A stretch of DNA of 64,000 bases from contig JADYYH010000054.1 of NCBI GenBank assembly GCA_020853775.1, positions 1 to 64,000 of the forward strand, written 5' to 3'. Shown here one piece after another: positions 50,693 to 60,766 of this stretch (positions within the stretch are counted from its first letter, which is position 1; each line of letters begins with the position of its first letter). This stretch comes from Nitrospira sp. (GTDB lineage: Bacteria > Nitrospirota > Nitrospiria > Nitrospirales > Nitrospiraceae). The translations under genes were made by a program, and so were the position numbers. Under the pieces are notes generated by a model that saw only the letters and a program-made list of their open reading frames with translations, did not search any database and was not told where the DNA came from.

Positions 50693-52531
50693 ATGATCAA
50701 GGTCGCAGACTTCATCATCAATACGCTGGCCGACCGTGGCATCGACAAAATGTTCGTCGTGTATGGCGCGGCCAACGGCGATTTGATCGATGCGTTTACC
50801 CGCACCGCCGCGACCCAATATGTCGCCGTCATGCATGAACAGGCCGGCGGGTTTGCCGCTGAAGCCTATGCCAAGGTGAAGGGCATTCCCGGGGTTGCCA
50901 TTGCGACCAGCGGCCCGGGCGGAATGAATCTCCTCACCTCGATGGGCAATTGCTTCTACGATTCCATCCCCTGCGTCTTTCTTACCGGACAGATTAACTC
51001 GCGGTTCCTCCGCCCCGATCCGTCGATCCGGCAAATCGGGTTTCAAGAAACGGACATTGTGGCGATGGCCGCGCCGGTGACCAAATACGCCAAGATGATC
51101 CTGAACCCTGAAGACGTACGGTTCGAGCTCGAAAAAGCCCTGTGGATGTGCCGGGAGGGCCGGCCCGGACCGGTGCTGTTGGATATTCCGCTCAATGTGC
51201 AAAAAGCCCTGGTCGATGCGAAACAGCTGATGGGGTTCGAGCCGCCCGCGGCGATGCGTTTCGATCTCACGGTCGTGGACCAGCAGATCGCCAGCTTGAT
51301 CAATGACCTTCAACAGGCGGAACGCCCGGTGATTCTCGTTGGCGGGGGCGTGCGCCTGGCCGATGCCCAAGACGATGTCCGGGCTTTGGGCCGCCGTTTG
51401 AACGTGCCCTGTTTTCCGACCTGGAACGCGCTGGATGTGATCAGTTCGGACTATGAGAACTACGGCGGGCGGGTGGGGACCTATGGTGGCGCCGGCCGTA
51501 ACTTCGGTATTCAGAACAGTGATCTGCTGCTGTCCATCGGAAGTCGCATCTCCGGACGCATCACCGGCGGCAACGTTCAAAGCTTCGCCCGGCAGGCCAA
51601 GAAGTACCTGGTCGAGATCGATCCGGCCATGGTGCAGCGGAAGTTTCAACAAGTACCGTTCGACGTCAACATCCTCTGCGACGCGAAAGCATTTACGCAG
51701 CGCTTGCTGATCGCACTCGATCGACGCAGCAAACCCTTGCCGGACTTCTCAGCCTGGACGAGCCGCGTCATGGAATGGAAACGGCAGTACGACCCCGTGC
51801 GGCCGGAATTCTTCGCGCAACGCGAGCGCGTGCATCCGTATGCGTTCATGCGGCGCTTGTCCGAGAAAATGGGCGCGACCGATATCCTGGTTGGCGACTG
51901 CGGCGGCAATATCGTCGTCAGCAACCATGCCTTCGAGACCAAGTACGGCCAGCGCAACCTGACGAACAACGGCAATTCTCCCATGGGCTTCTCCTTCGCC
52001 GGCGCGATGGGCGCCTGGTTTGCCGATCCCACGAGACAAGTCGTCTGCACCATCGGCGACGGCGGCTTCAACATGAACCCGCAGGAATTGCAGACGTTCG
52101 TGAACTATGGCATCAAAGTCAAAACGTTCATCCTGAACAACCACATCTACGGCATTACCAAGGCCTATCAGGAAACCAATTTTCAGGGACGCGCCGAGGC
52201 CTGCGGTCCGAAGGGATACAACCCGCCGGACTTCCTCAAGATCGTCCAGGCCTACGGCATCAAGACGGTCGCCATCGCGAATCATGCCGAGATGGACGCC
52301 AAGATCGAGGAAGTGCTGCGGTTCGACGGGCCGGTCGTCTGCGATGTGGACATGCACGAGTTCCACACCTACGAGCCGAGGATCTTCGGTTGGAAGACGC
52401 CCATCGAAGATATGTATCCCTATCTGCCTCGCGAAGAATTCCGCGCCAACATGGTCATCGAACCGGCCGAAGGATGGATGAATCCCGAGTATCCCGACGT
52501 GGTGCGCCGGACGGATCAGTCCCAGCCGTAG
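50693..52531 (+). CDS. thiamine-diphosphate enzyme of the acetolactate synthase family
   Basis: A 612-residue ThDP enzyme. N-terminal pyrimidine domain with catalytic E49 (AVMHEQAGGFAAEAYAK), middle domain, and C-terminal pyrophosphate domain with GDGGFNMN at 455-462 followed by ILNN. A C-terminal tail with GWKTPIEDMYPYLPREEF is unlike housekeeping acetolactate synthase. Lying in a glycan operon beside a 3-dehydrase-like PLP enzyme, it recalls YerE, which adds a two-carbon branch to a 4-keto-3-deoxy sugar. That function is inferred from context. ATG at 50693 follows AAAGGAG; an ATG eight codons earlier overlaps it. Confidence 0.85.
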   Translation: MIKVADFIINTLADRGIDKMFVVYGAANGDLIDAFTRTAATQYVAVMHEQAGGFAAEAYAKVKGIPGVAIATSGPGGMNLLTSMGNCFYDSIPCVFLTGQINSRFLRPDPSIRQIGFQETDIVAMAAPVTKYAKMILNPEDVRFELEKALWMCREGRPGPVLLDIPLNVQKALVDAKQLMGFEPPAAMRFDLTVVDQQIASLINDLQQAERPVILVGGGVRLADAQDDVRALGRRLNVPCFPTWNALDVISSDYENYGGRVGTYGGAGRNFGIQNSDLLLSIGSRISGRITGGNVQSFARQAKKYLVEIDPAMVQRKFQQVPFDVNILCDAKAFTQRLLIALDRRSKPLPDFSAWTSRVMEWKRQYDPVRPEFFAQRERVHPYAFMRRLSEKMGATDILVGDCGGNIVVSNHAFETKYGQRNLTNNGNSPMGFSFAGAMGAWFADPTRQVVCTIGDGGFNMNPQELQTFVNYGIKVKTFILNNHIYGITKAYQETNFQGRAEACGPKGYNPPDFLKIVQAYGIKTVAIANHAEMDAKIEEVLRFDGPVVCDVDMHEFHTYEPRIFGWKTPIEDMYPYLPREEFRANMVIEPAEGWMNPEYPDVVRRTDQSQP

Positions 52532-52549
52532 TTTCACATGAGGTGATGT

Positions 52550-54175
52550 ATGAACGTCTTGTTGCTGTATCCCACATGGACCGGTGCCTACGGACTGTTC
52601 GGCCATTTCGCCCGCCGGAACTCAACCTGGCCGCCGCTGAACCTTGCGCTCCTGGCCGCGATTGCCGAACGTCATGGCCACAATGTCACGATCCTCGACG
52701 GTGAATCCGAGCAGGTGCCGTTGGATGACATGGTCAAGCGCGCGGTGGCAATGAAGCCCGACCTCATCGGCTTTACCGCGACAAGCCCGTTTTTCCATCT
52801 GAGCAAAACGGTCGCGGAAGGCATCAAGCGTCTGGCTCCGGAGATCCCCATCGCCGTGGGTGGTCCTCATATCACCATCATGAAGGAGCGGGCGTTGCTA
52901 GGCTGCTTCGACTATGCCTTTATCGGCGAAGCGGAGGAGTCCTGGCCGCAATTCCTGAATGCCTATGAGCAACACAAGGACCTGTCGACGGTGCCTGGCA
53001 TCATGTATCGACGGAACGGAGAACTCGTCTCGACCGGCCAGCCGGCCGACATCACGGATCTCGACGCCTTGCCGATTCCTGCGCGGCATCGACTGCCGAT
53101 GTCCCGGTACAAGCTGGGGACCCTCCGCGGACGTCTGCCGTTCACTTCGATTCAAACCATGCGCGGCTGCCCCTGGAAATGTATTTTCTGCGCCTCGGAG
53201 GCGTTGAAGACCACCGAGATGCGTGTGCGTTCTCCGCGATCGGTCGTCAATGAGATGAAGCAAGTCGTGGAGATCTTCGGCACCCGGCATTTCTATATCG
53301 TCGACGATGTGATGACGCTCTGGAAAGACCACATTCTGGAGATCTGTGACTTGATCGATCAGGAAGGCTTGCAGATTACCTTCGAAGGCAGCACCAGGGC
53401 CAATCTTGTCGAAGAAGAGGTGATTGCCCGTCTCGTCAAGAGCGGCCTCATCCGCTTGTCGTTCGGACTCGAAACCGTCGACCCCGAAATACGGCGGACG
53501 ATGAGAAAGCAGGTCCCCCTGGAGCATTACGTGAGAGCGAACGGGATCTGTAACGCCTACGGAGTTGAGGCGTTGAATTCCGTGATGATCGGATTACCAG
53601 GGGAGACCCGCGAGACGGTGCGGGCGACGCTGAAATTCCTGCGGCAAGCCAGAGAAGTCAAACAGGCCAATTTTGCCATCGCGGTGCCCTATCCGGGGAC
53701 CGAGTTTCACAAACTCGCGGTGAACGGTGAGAAGGGCGTCCGACTGATGACCCAGGACTTCTCCGAATACCGGCGCTATGGGTCGGCGGTCACCACGGTG
53801 GGGGAGTTGACGCCGCATGACCTGATCGACCTTCAGAATGAAGGATTCGTCAGCATCTATTCTGCACCCTGGCGCTGGATTCCCATGTTGCAGAAACACG
53901 GAGTGATCGGTGGTTCACTCATGCTGGTTCGTGTGGCACGCCTGCTGTCAAAAAAGTTGTTCTCCGGCCATGGGCAAGCCTCACAGGAGCAGCTGATCAG
54001 TCTGGGAGATGGCGCGTTCGGTCGCATTCAGGAATCGGCCATGAGCCCACAGCCCGTTGGAGTCGATTCGACCGGCTCCAGCAGCACGACTCCGTTGTTG
54101 ACTATCGCCTCCGCATCACGAGCGGGGGTCGCGCCGGCCGGGCATTTCGGTCATCCCACGAACCCCAATGGCTAG
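52550..54175 (+). CDS. B12-binding-domain radical SAM protein (second of two)
   Basis: A 541-residue protein. Cobalamin-binding-like N-terminal domain (about 1-140) with LLLYPTWTGAYG, LIGFTATSPFFHLS and IAVGGPHITI. The radical SAM core (about 195-400) has C207-x3-C211-x2-C214 (GCPWKCIFC), LIRLSFGLETVDPEIRRTM and MIGLPGETRETV. The tail after about 450 is polar and low in complexity. It is distinct from the first radical SAM protein (49159). Both could install methyl or other carbon modifications on a sugar or lipid. ATG follows GAGGTG. Confidence 0.88.
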   Translation: MNVLLLYPTWTGAYGLFGHFARRNSTWPPLNLALLAAIAERHGHNVTILDGESEQVPLDDMVKRAVAMKPDLIGFTATSPFFHLSKTVAEGIKRLAPEIPIAVGGPHITIMKERALLGCFDYAFIGEAEESWPQFLNAYEQHKDLSTVPGIMYRRNGELVSTGQPADITDLDALPIPARHRLPMSRYKLGTLRGRLPFTSIQTMRGCPWKCIFCASEALKTTEMRVRSPRSVVNEMKQVVEIFGTRHFYIVDDVMTLWKDHILEICDLIDQEGLQITFEGSTRANLVEEEVIARLVKSGLIRLSFGLETVDPEIRRTMRKQVPLEHYVRANGICNAYGVEALNSVMIGLPGETRETVRATLKFLRQAREVKQANFAIAVPYPGTEFHKLAVNGEKGVRLMTQDFSEYRRYGSAVTTVGELTPHDLIDLQNEGFVSIYSAPWRWIPMLQKHGVIGGSLMLVRVARLLSKKLFSGHGQASQEQLISLGDGAFGRIQESAMSPQPVGVDSTGSSSTTPLLTIASASRAGVAPAGHFGHPTNPNG

Positions 54176-54196
54176 CCTGTGGAGTGGAAAGGCCTC

Positions 54197-57100
54197 ATGA
54201 CATCACGTCCACCCACGAAAGTTCTTCTCTTGCAGCTGGAGTTTCCCACGTGGAAACAAGCCCGCGCGTGGACGTATCCGGCCTGTTTTGGAGTCGCTGA
54301 AGGCTTACGAGCGAGCGGTGTGGAATGTGTCACACTGCCCCTCATTGCCGATCCGCCCTATTCCAGCGCCGCCTGGCTCACGCACATGAAGCGGATCATC
54401 AACGGCCAACGTTTTGACCAGGTGTGGGTGTGGCTGGTTCATGCACCTCTCGATGACGCGATTCTCAATTGGTTGAGCGAGTTGGCGCCGATCCGGGTCG
54501 GCATCATCATGGAATCGTTGCAGTACAGCGAAGACGATTACGCCTGGGCCCCTCATCTTCGAGCGCGCCAGGGATTCGTTGAACAACAGGCCCGTGCGTT
54601 GACTCACGTGCTCGTTCCCGATGAATGTGATGTCGAGCGAACGGCTGCACGCACCGGCGTTCCTGCTCTCTGGTGGCCGCCGATGGTGCCTGAACGTTTC
54701 ATCAGCACCCCGTCGAGCCCTGCCGCTCACCGGGTCGGCGTCTTCCACGGCGTTCCCTACGGTCCCCGTGAACAATGGATCCATCGGATCCATCATCCCG
54801 CACTGAAATCTCGTCTGACCTTTGCCCGTTCATCGGCTCCAACGTTGTTTCAACAACTGTTCGATCGGCTGCAGCAATCGGCCATCCAGCGTCTTGCCAC
54901 GCCTGTCGGGATGTCTGCCGGTGAGCTCACTCACTATACGACGATGTGGCAAGAGCTGCGCGAAGGCGAATTCACAGAGTGGATGGCCCAATTGCCACAA
55001 TGGGCGGCGATCGTCAATCTCCCCAGTCTGGCAAGATTTTTCGGGGGGCGCGTCTTTGAAGGGATCGCTGCCGGTCGCCCGATGGTGTCGTATGCGGTAC
55101 CAGGCCATCCAATGAACAACGGGTTGTTTGTGGAAGGGGAGGAGATCCTCTATTTTTCGCCAAGCCGGCCGGAGTCTTTAGCGGAAGTCCTGGACCGTTT
55201 ATTATCGAACGACGCATTGGCGGCACGACTGGCCGGTAACGCGCAGCGCAAACTTCAGACCTACCACACCAGCGAGCGACGACTTGCGGAGACACTCGTT
55301 TGGATTCAGTCGGGAACCAAGCCTGTCTATGGTGAACGAGAGACCGGTGCCGCCTACGCACTGTCTTCCGCAAAGGCGGGATCAGCCTGGGCAAATGTTC
55401 CGGGCCACGCCGGTTCCACTATTGATCCGCAATACCCGGCAACCGCCGGACGGACGGACACCACAATCTTTGTCCTGACGGTCGGCGACCCTGCCTATCC
55501 CGCCTGCAAGGCGGCCGTGGATGCGCAGCAGGGTGGACCCTTTCACGTCGAGATCATCCGCAATGTCGCACCCTTCAGCGCGGCGGCCCAACGCATGATC
55601 GCAGACTGTCGAACTGAGTTCTTTATCCAGGTCGATGAGGACATGATCCTCAACTCCGACGCGGCGTCGAAGATGGCGGACCTGATGCGCCGTGCCCCGG
55701 CCGACATCGGCATGATCTGTTTTCATCTCTACGATGCGGATCGCGCCTGTCGGATCCAGGGCATCAAGATCTATCGCACGGCGGCCATGAAGCCCTTCGC
55801 CTTCCAGAATGTCAAAGCGAGCGAGATGGATCTGCTCGAACAGATGGGCCAACGAGGTGTCCGGTGGGTGCTGCATCCGGAGGTCAGGGGTCGGCATGGG
55901 ACGCTGTATACGCCGGAGACCATCTATCGCCGCTATAAGACGATGTATGAGAAAGACATCCGGCAGTGGAATACCCTGACCTCGGATATCCGTCGGAAAG
56001 CCGACCAGTTTCGAGCGACAGGAGACGTGCTTGCGCTCTTTGCACTGCTCGGGGCCGCGCATGGAATCATCGAAGGACCGCGATCGGCTGACCGAGAAAA
56101 GGATGCGCGGGCGTATGGATTGGACGAACTGGAGATCTTCGCCCGGCTCTTCCAGCAAACGCCGCCCGCAAGCCAACCTTATGATCCCAAGCGAAGCGGA
56201 ACGTCCGTATCCAATAGCCCGTTAGCGCCCGAGGAGGTGCGTTGGTTGGGGGAGACGACGTTCGAGAAGGCATCCGAGAAGCAGGCACGGCAGGGTGCTG
56301 CCTCGGCACCGCAGGCGCAGCGGCAGCCTGCCGCGCGAATTCTCATTATCACCCCGTATTTTTGGCCCTCCGTTGGCGGTGTCGAAAAAGTGGCGGAAAG
56401 CTTAGCCATCGGCTTGCAGTCACGTGGACATGCCGTCGAGGTGGCGACTTATGCGCTCACTGAGCGCTCGGCGACATCGCATCGTGGCATTCCCATCATT
56501 GATCTCACATTCCCGGCCGACTTTGAAACGACCAGTCCCTATTCCATGCTGGAAGTGAAACGCCTGATCGAGTCGGGGCAATACGGCTGCTGTATTCTCC
56601 TGGGCGCCCCGCTGCATCTGATGTTTTATGCCGCGCTCGCCATTCCGAAGGATCGTCCGGTGCGGTTCATTCTTCAGCCGACCATCAACAAAGAGATTGC
56701 TGAATCGTTGGAGGGAAGCGAGCAGGGGCGCACCATGTTGTCTCAATTGGGGCAACGCGTGAACGCCGTCGTCACGTTCGGCGGCGATGGATACGATGAA
56801 CAGTTCTTTCGAGAACGCCGCATTCCGACCTGTGTGATTCCGAACGGCACCCCGGCCCTGGCGCCCAAGGCGGATTTCAGGCAACGCTACGGGATTGCCC
56901 GTGAAACCTTCCTCGTGATCCACCTCGCCAATCTCTACAAGGTCAAAAATCATCTGGGATTACTCGATTCCTTGGACAACCTGCCAAGCGACATTCAACT
57001 CGTTTTGATCGGGAATGACACCCATGAAACCGAGTATGTCGAGGCCGTGAAGGCCCGCCTCGCCGCACGACCGGATGTCCGGCTGCTTGCAGGATTGGAC

Positions 57101-60100
57101 TCCGCCGATGTCGCCTCCGCCCTGGCGGCGGCCGATCTCGTGGTGTTGGCTTCCCATGCCGAAGTCTCGCCCCTCTGCCTGCTGGAAGCGATGAGTGTCG
57201 GTCGGCCCTGGCTCGCGACGCCGGATTGCGGGACTGCGACGGAACATGCAGGCGGACTGGTGCTTCCCTTGTCCCAATTCGCCGCTGCAGTACGGCTGCT
57301 GAAGAGCCATCCGGAGTTCTACGCCGAGCTGGGACAACTCGGCCGTGAGAATTGGGCTCAGTCGCATGACTGGGCGGCCGTCCTGACGGCTTGGGAGGAC
57401 TTGATCGAAGGGCGGCCGGTCTCGCATTCATTTGCCACACCTGTCTCCATTGCCGAACGACGAGAGGCTCTCCGCGAACAATTCCGTCGTCTTCTGGCAC
57501 AACAAGGCACTGTCGAAGCGTCGCCTGCATCACCGCTGCAGATCGAAACGAAAGGGGTCGTGATGGACGGGTTGAATCGTGCACCGCTGAACTCGGCAGC
57601 CCACCACGCCGTGCCGAACTCCGCGCCAACGCTACAAGAACAGAAACAGCAGGATCAGTTTTACATCGACATGTTTGTGAATAGCTGCGGCTGGTCATCC
57701 CCCGGGCCCAATCATGACGAGGCGGCTCGGTGGAGCAAAATCGCGGCCTTTCTGGAGTATCTGCTCCGTCGCGTGCGTCAGGCAGATCCCCAGCGACAAC
57801 TGCGCATGCTGGATGTCGGCTGTGGGCGCGGCTGGCTCACGAATTTGGCAACGGCGTATGGCACATGCGAGGGCATCGAACCGGTAGCCGGGGTGATCGA
57901 ACACGCGCGACGGTTGTTTCCTCACCTGCGATTTGAAGCAGGCACGGCGCAAAGCGTGCTCAGCCGACCGGATTTTGCTCCGTACGATGTCATTCTGTGT
58001 TCTGAGGTCATCGAACATATTCCCCACGGCCGGAAAGAAGGCTTTGTCGCCGAACTCGCCATGCTCCTGAAGCCGGATGGCTACGTCATTCTGACGACAC
58101 CCCGCGGTGAAATGTGGGAACAGTGGAAAACCATCGCGCCACCTTGTCAACCGATCGAGGATTGGGTCACGGAAGCGCAACTGCGCGCCATCTTCACAAC
58201 GCAAGGGTTTTGCGAACTCGGCCTGGAACGAGTGCACTGCGAAATTCCCTCGCTGCGATATGTTCCCGCACCGACCCCGGCTGATTTCAACAAACTGAAG
58301 CTGGTTCCGATCTATCAGATATGGGCCTGCCAGCGTCGGGGCCCCACTCCCGTGCCTGCGTTCACGCGCCCGCCGATGGTCTCCGTCATTGTGCCCACCT
58401 ACAATCGGCCGGACCGCCTGCAGGTGGCCCTCTCCAGCATCTTGGCCCAGACCTATCAGGATTTTGAGATTATCGTCGTCAACGACGGCACGGTCGATGT
58501 GAGTGAGGTGGTCTCGCCGTTGAACCGGGACGGTCGTATTACCACGATCCGGCACGATCACAACCGTGGACTGGCCGCGGCTCGCAATACCGGCATCCGG
58601 GCCGCCAAAGGCACGTACATCGCATACCTCGATGACGACGACACCTACCTCCCGGACCATCTGCAGACCCTCGTTACGGCTCTACAGAGCGGCGAGCACA
58701 AGGTCGCATACACAGACGCCTGGCGTATCCACGAAGTGCGACAGGGCGACCAATACGTGGTGACCGGACAGGATATGCCGTACTCCCACGATTTCAACTG
58801 CATCGATCTCCTGTTGTGCAACTATTTCCCGGTGCTCTGTGTCATGCATGAGAAAGCGTGTCTTGAACAGGTCGGCGTCTTCGATGAATCCCTGTTCGCG
58901 CATGAAGATTGGGATCTCTGGATCCGGATGGCGACGATCTATCCGTTTCTCCACATCAAGCACACCACGGCGGCATTCACCTGGCGTCGCGATGGCTCGT
59001 CGATGACCAGCAGCACCAGCGACACCTACCGGCGCACGACCGAGATCATCTACAGAAAATACCGGCCGTATGCGGAACGCATCGCCGGGGTTCTGGAGGC
59101 GCAGCAAAAGAAATTGGACGGCATGCGATCCGACGCCAAGGCCAAGACATTCGATTGCTCCATTATCATTCCGGTGTGGAACAACCTGGCCCTCACCACC
59201 CAGTGTTTGACGGCTCTGGCGGAGGTCACGCAAGGAGTCACCTATGAAGTCATCGTGGTGGACAACCACTCGACGGACGACACCCCGGCGTTTCTCGCCG
59301 GACTCGGCGGCGATGTCACGGTCATCACCAATGAGGACAATCTCGGGTTTGCCAAGGCCTGCAATCAGGGGGCTCAGGCGGCCAAGGGCGAATACCTGGT
59401 ATTCCTCAACAACGACACGATTCCTCAGGCCGGGTGGCTGAGCGCCCTTGTTGACGAGGTGAAGGCCCATTCCGACGTGGCGGTGGTGGGAAGCAAGCTG
59501 TTGTACGAAGACGGCACGATTCAACATGCGGGAGTCGCATTCTCCCGTGAGTTCCTGATGCCATACCACATGTATCCGGGAGTGCCGGCCAATGCGCCCA
59601 TGGTCACGCGCCGCCGTGAGCTGCAATGTGTCACTGCCGCCTGCATGCTCATCCGCCGGCAGGTCTTCGCGCAGGTCGAGGGATTCGACGAGGCGTACAG
59701 AAACGGATTCGAAGACGTCGATCTGTGTCTCAAAATCGGTGAAAAGAACTGGAAGATCGTCTACCAACCGCAAAGCACCGTCATTCATCTGGAGAGCCGA
59801 ACGCCCGGACGGAAAGCACATGAGGACGAGAACACCTCCCGTTTCCGGGAGCGATGGGGCCACTGCTGGTGGATTACGGACGAAGACCGGCTGCACTTTG
59901 AAGACGGCTATTCCGTCCACACCCACCTCAAAGATGGCCTTCTTGGGTACACGCTGTACCTGATTACCGACCCAGCCGTTCAAACGGAACGGGCACTGAT
60001 CGCAGATCTGCAGCGAGCGACGGCCCTCAGGGATCAGGACAAGATGGTCGCTTTGCTGAAACGCATCGATCAATGGCCCGCCGATGCATGGATTCTTCGT

Positions 60101-60766
60101 TGGAGTGCCTCACTGAGCGAGAGCATCGGCCACCCAGAACTGGCCCTTCAATTCTGGAAACGGGTGCTGCCGCTCAAAAACGATCCTCAAGCCAACCTGG
60201 CTCTGGCGAAGCACGCGTTGGAGACAGGGGCCATCAAAGAGGCGAATGATCACCTGACGGCGCTGCTCCAGGCTGAACCTTCTCATGGAGAAGGATGGCT
60301 GCTGCGCGGCATTCTCGCCATGCAGCTCAACGCGTATCGCGATGCGGAGCAGGCGTTCGAACAGGCGAAACAATCCGGCGCGAATCCGCGGAAAGCCACG
60401 CTCGGTCTAGTCATGGCGGCGATGGGGGAAAACCGGACTGAGGCCGCCTGGTCACACGTGGCGAGGCTCTGCGCGGATCATCCTGATGATGAAGAATGTA
60501 TGCACTGGATGCTCAAATGCGGCACGCTGCTCCAGCGTTGGGACGCCCTCGCGTCGCGACTGTCCTCGTTTGTCGTCCGCAATCCGGCCAATACTGCTAT
60601 GCGATTTGCCCTGGCGGGAGTACTGTTGAGAGCAGGCCGTCGAGCGGATGCGCAGCGGGAATATGATTGGTTACGCGCCATGGTGCCGACGTTCGAAGGC
60701 ATGGACGAGTTGGGGAAACAATTGGCCGGATCAGAACGCCCCTTGGTACCGAATCATGCCGCATGA
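54197..60766 (+). CDS. giant multi-domain glycosyltransferase (GT1/4-like, GT-A, GT4, methyltransferase, two GT2, TPR)
   Basis: A single frame of 2189 residues. Modules in order: a GT-B-like domain (about 5-385, with RFFGGRVFEGIAAGRPMVSY); a GT-A-like domain (about 422-610, QVDEDMILNSD); a GT4 domain (about 714-1085, ITPYFWPSVGGVEKVAESLA and AEVSPLCLLEAMSVGRP); a SAM methyltransferase (about 1140-1380, LDVGCGRGW at 1205-1213); a GT2 domain (about 1394-1650, VSVIVPTYNRPDR, DDDD near 1478); a second GT2 (about 1652-1905, IIIPVWNN, LNNDT near 1737); and TPR-like repeats (about 1930-2189). It could build several linkages of one glycan processively, perhaps on flagellin. ATG at 54197 follows AAAGG; a GTG six codons upstream is an alternative. 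Its stop lies inside the start of the GT9 gene. Confidence 0.9.
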   Translation: MTSRPPTKVLLLQLEFPTWKQARAWTYPACFGVAEGLRASGVECVTLPLIADPPYSSAAWLTHMKRIINGQRFDQVWVWLVHAPLDDAILNWLSELAPIRVGIIMESLQYSEDDYAWAPHLRARQGFVEQQARALTHVLVPDECDVERTAARTGVPALWWPPMVPERFISTPSSPAAHRVGVFHGVPYGPREQWIHRIHHPALKSRLTFARSSAPTLFQQLFDRLQQSAIQRLATPVGMSAGELTHYTTMWQELREGEFTEWMAQLPQWAAIVNLPSLARFFGGRVFEGIAAGRPMVSYAVPGHPMNNGLFVEGEEILYFSPSRPESLAEVLDRLLSNDALAARLAGNAQRKLQTYHTSERRLAETLVWIQSGTKPVYGERETGAAYALSSAKAGSAWANVPGHAGSTIDPQYPATAGRTDTTIFVLTVGDPAYPACKAAVDAQQGGPFHVEIIRNVAPFSAAAQRMIADCRTEFFIQVDEDMILNSDAASKMADLMRRAPADIGMICFHLYDADRACRIQGIKIYRTAAMKPFAFQNVKASEMDLLEQMGQRGVRWVLHPEVRGRHGTLYTPETIYRRYKTMYEKDIRQWNTLTSDIRRKADQFRATGDVLALFALLGAAHGIIEGPRSADREKDARAYGLDELEIFARLFQQTPPASQPYDPKRSGTSVSNSPLAPEEVRWLGETTFEKASEKQARQGAASAPQAQRQPAARILIITPYFWPSVGGVEKVAESLAIGLQSRGHAVEVATYALTERSATSHRGIPIIDLTFPADFETTSPYSMLEVKRLIESGQYGCCILLGAPLHLMFYAALAIPKDRPVRFILQPTINKEIAESLEGSEQGRTMLSQLGQRVNAVVTFGGDGYDEQFFRERRIPTCVIPNGTPALAPKADFRQRYGIARETFLVIHLANLYKVKNHLGLLDSLDNLPSDIQLVLIGNDTHETEYVEAVKARLAARPDVRLLAGLDSADVASALAAADLVVLASHAEVSPLCLLEAMSVGRPWLATPDCGTATEHAGGLVLPLSQFAAAVRLLKSHPEFYAELGQLGRENWAQSHDWAAVLTAWEDLIEGRPVSHSFATPVSIAERREALREQFRRLLAQQGTVEASPASPLQIETKGVVMDGLNRAPLNSAAHHAVPNSAPTLQEQKQQDQFYIDMFVNSCGWSSPGPNHDEAARWSKIAAFLEYLLRRVRQADPQRQLRMLDVGCGRGWLTNLATAYGTCEGIEPVAGVIEHARRLFPHLRFEAGTAQSVLSRPDFAPYDVILCSEVIEHIPHGRKEGFVAELAMLLKPDGYVILTTPRGEMWEQWKTIAPPCQPIEDWVTEAQLRAIFTTQGFCELGLERVHCEIPSLRYVPAPTPADFNKLKLVPIYQIWACQRRGPTPVPAFTRPPMVSVIVPTYNRPDRLQVALSSILAQTYQDFEIIVVNDGTVDVSEVVSPLNRDGRITTIRHDHNRGLAAARNTGIRAAKGTYIAYLDDDDTYLPDHLQTLVTALQSGEHKVAYTDAWRIHEVRQGDQYVVTGQDMPYSHDFNCIDLLLCNYFPVLCVMHEKACLEQVGVFDESLFAHEDWDLWIRMATIYPFLHIKHTTAAFTWRRDGSSMTSSTSDTYRRTTEIIYRKYRPYAERIAGVLEAQQKKLDGMRSDAKAKTFDCSIIIPVWNNLALTTQCLTALAEVTQGVTYEVIVVDNHSTDDTPAFLAGLGGDVTVITNEDNLGFAKACNQGAQAAKGEYLVFLNNDTIPQAGWLSALVDEVKAHSDVAVVGSKLLYEDGTIQHAGVAFSREFLMPYHMYPGVPANAPMVTRRRELQCVTAACMLIRRQVFAQVEGFDEAYRNGFEDVDLCLKIGEKNWKIVYQPQSTVIHLESRTPGRKAHEDENTSRFRERWGHCWWITDEDRLHFEDGYSVHTHLKDGLLGYTLYLITDPAVQTERALIADLQRATALRDQDKMVALLKRIDQWPADAWILRWSASLSESIGHPELALQFWKRVLPLKNDPQANLALAKHALETGAIKEANDHLTALLQAEPSHGEGWLLRGILAMQLNAYRDAEQAFEQAKQSGANPRKATLGLVMAAMGENRTEAAWSHVARLCADHPDDEECMHWMLKCGTLLQRWDALASRLSSFVVRNPANTAMRFALAGVLLRAGRRADAQREYDWLRAMVPTFEGMDELGKQLAGSERPLVPNHAA

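Noticed and set aside
58682-60073. A 463-codon minus-strand open frame inside the giant glycosyltransferase
   Set aside because: The plus frame has clear GT2 motifs across the same bases; the minus frame has no recognised motif and no start signal.
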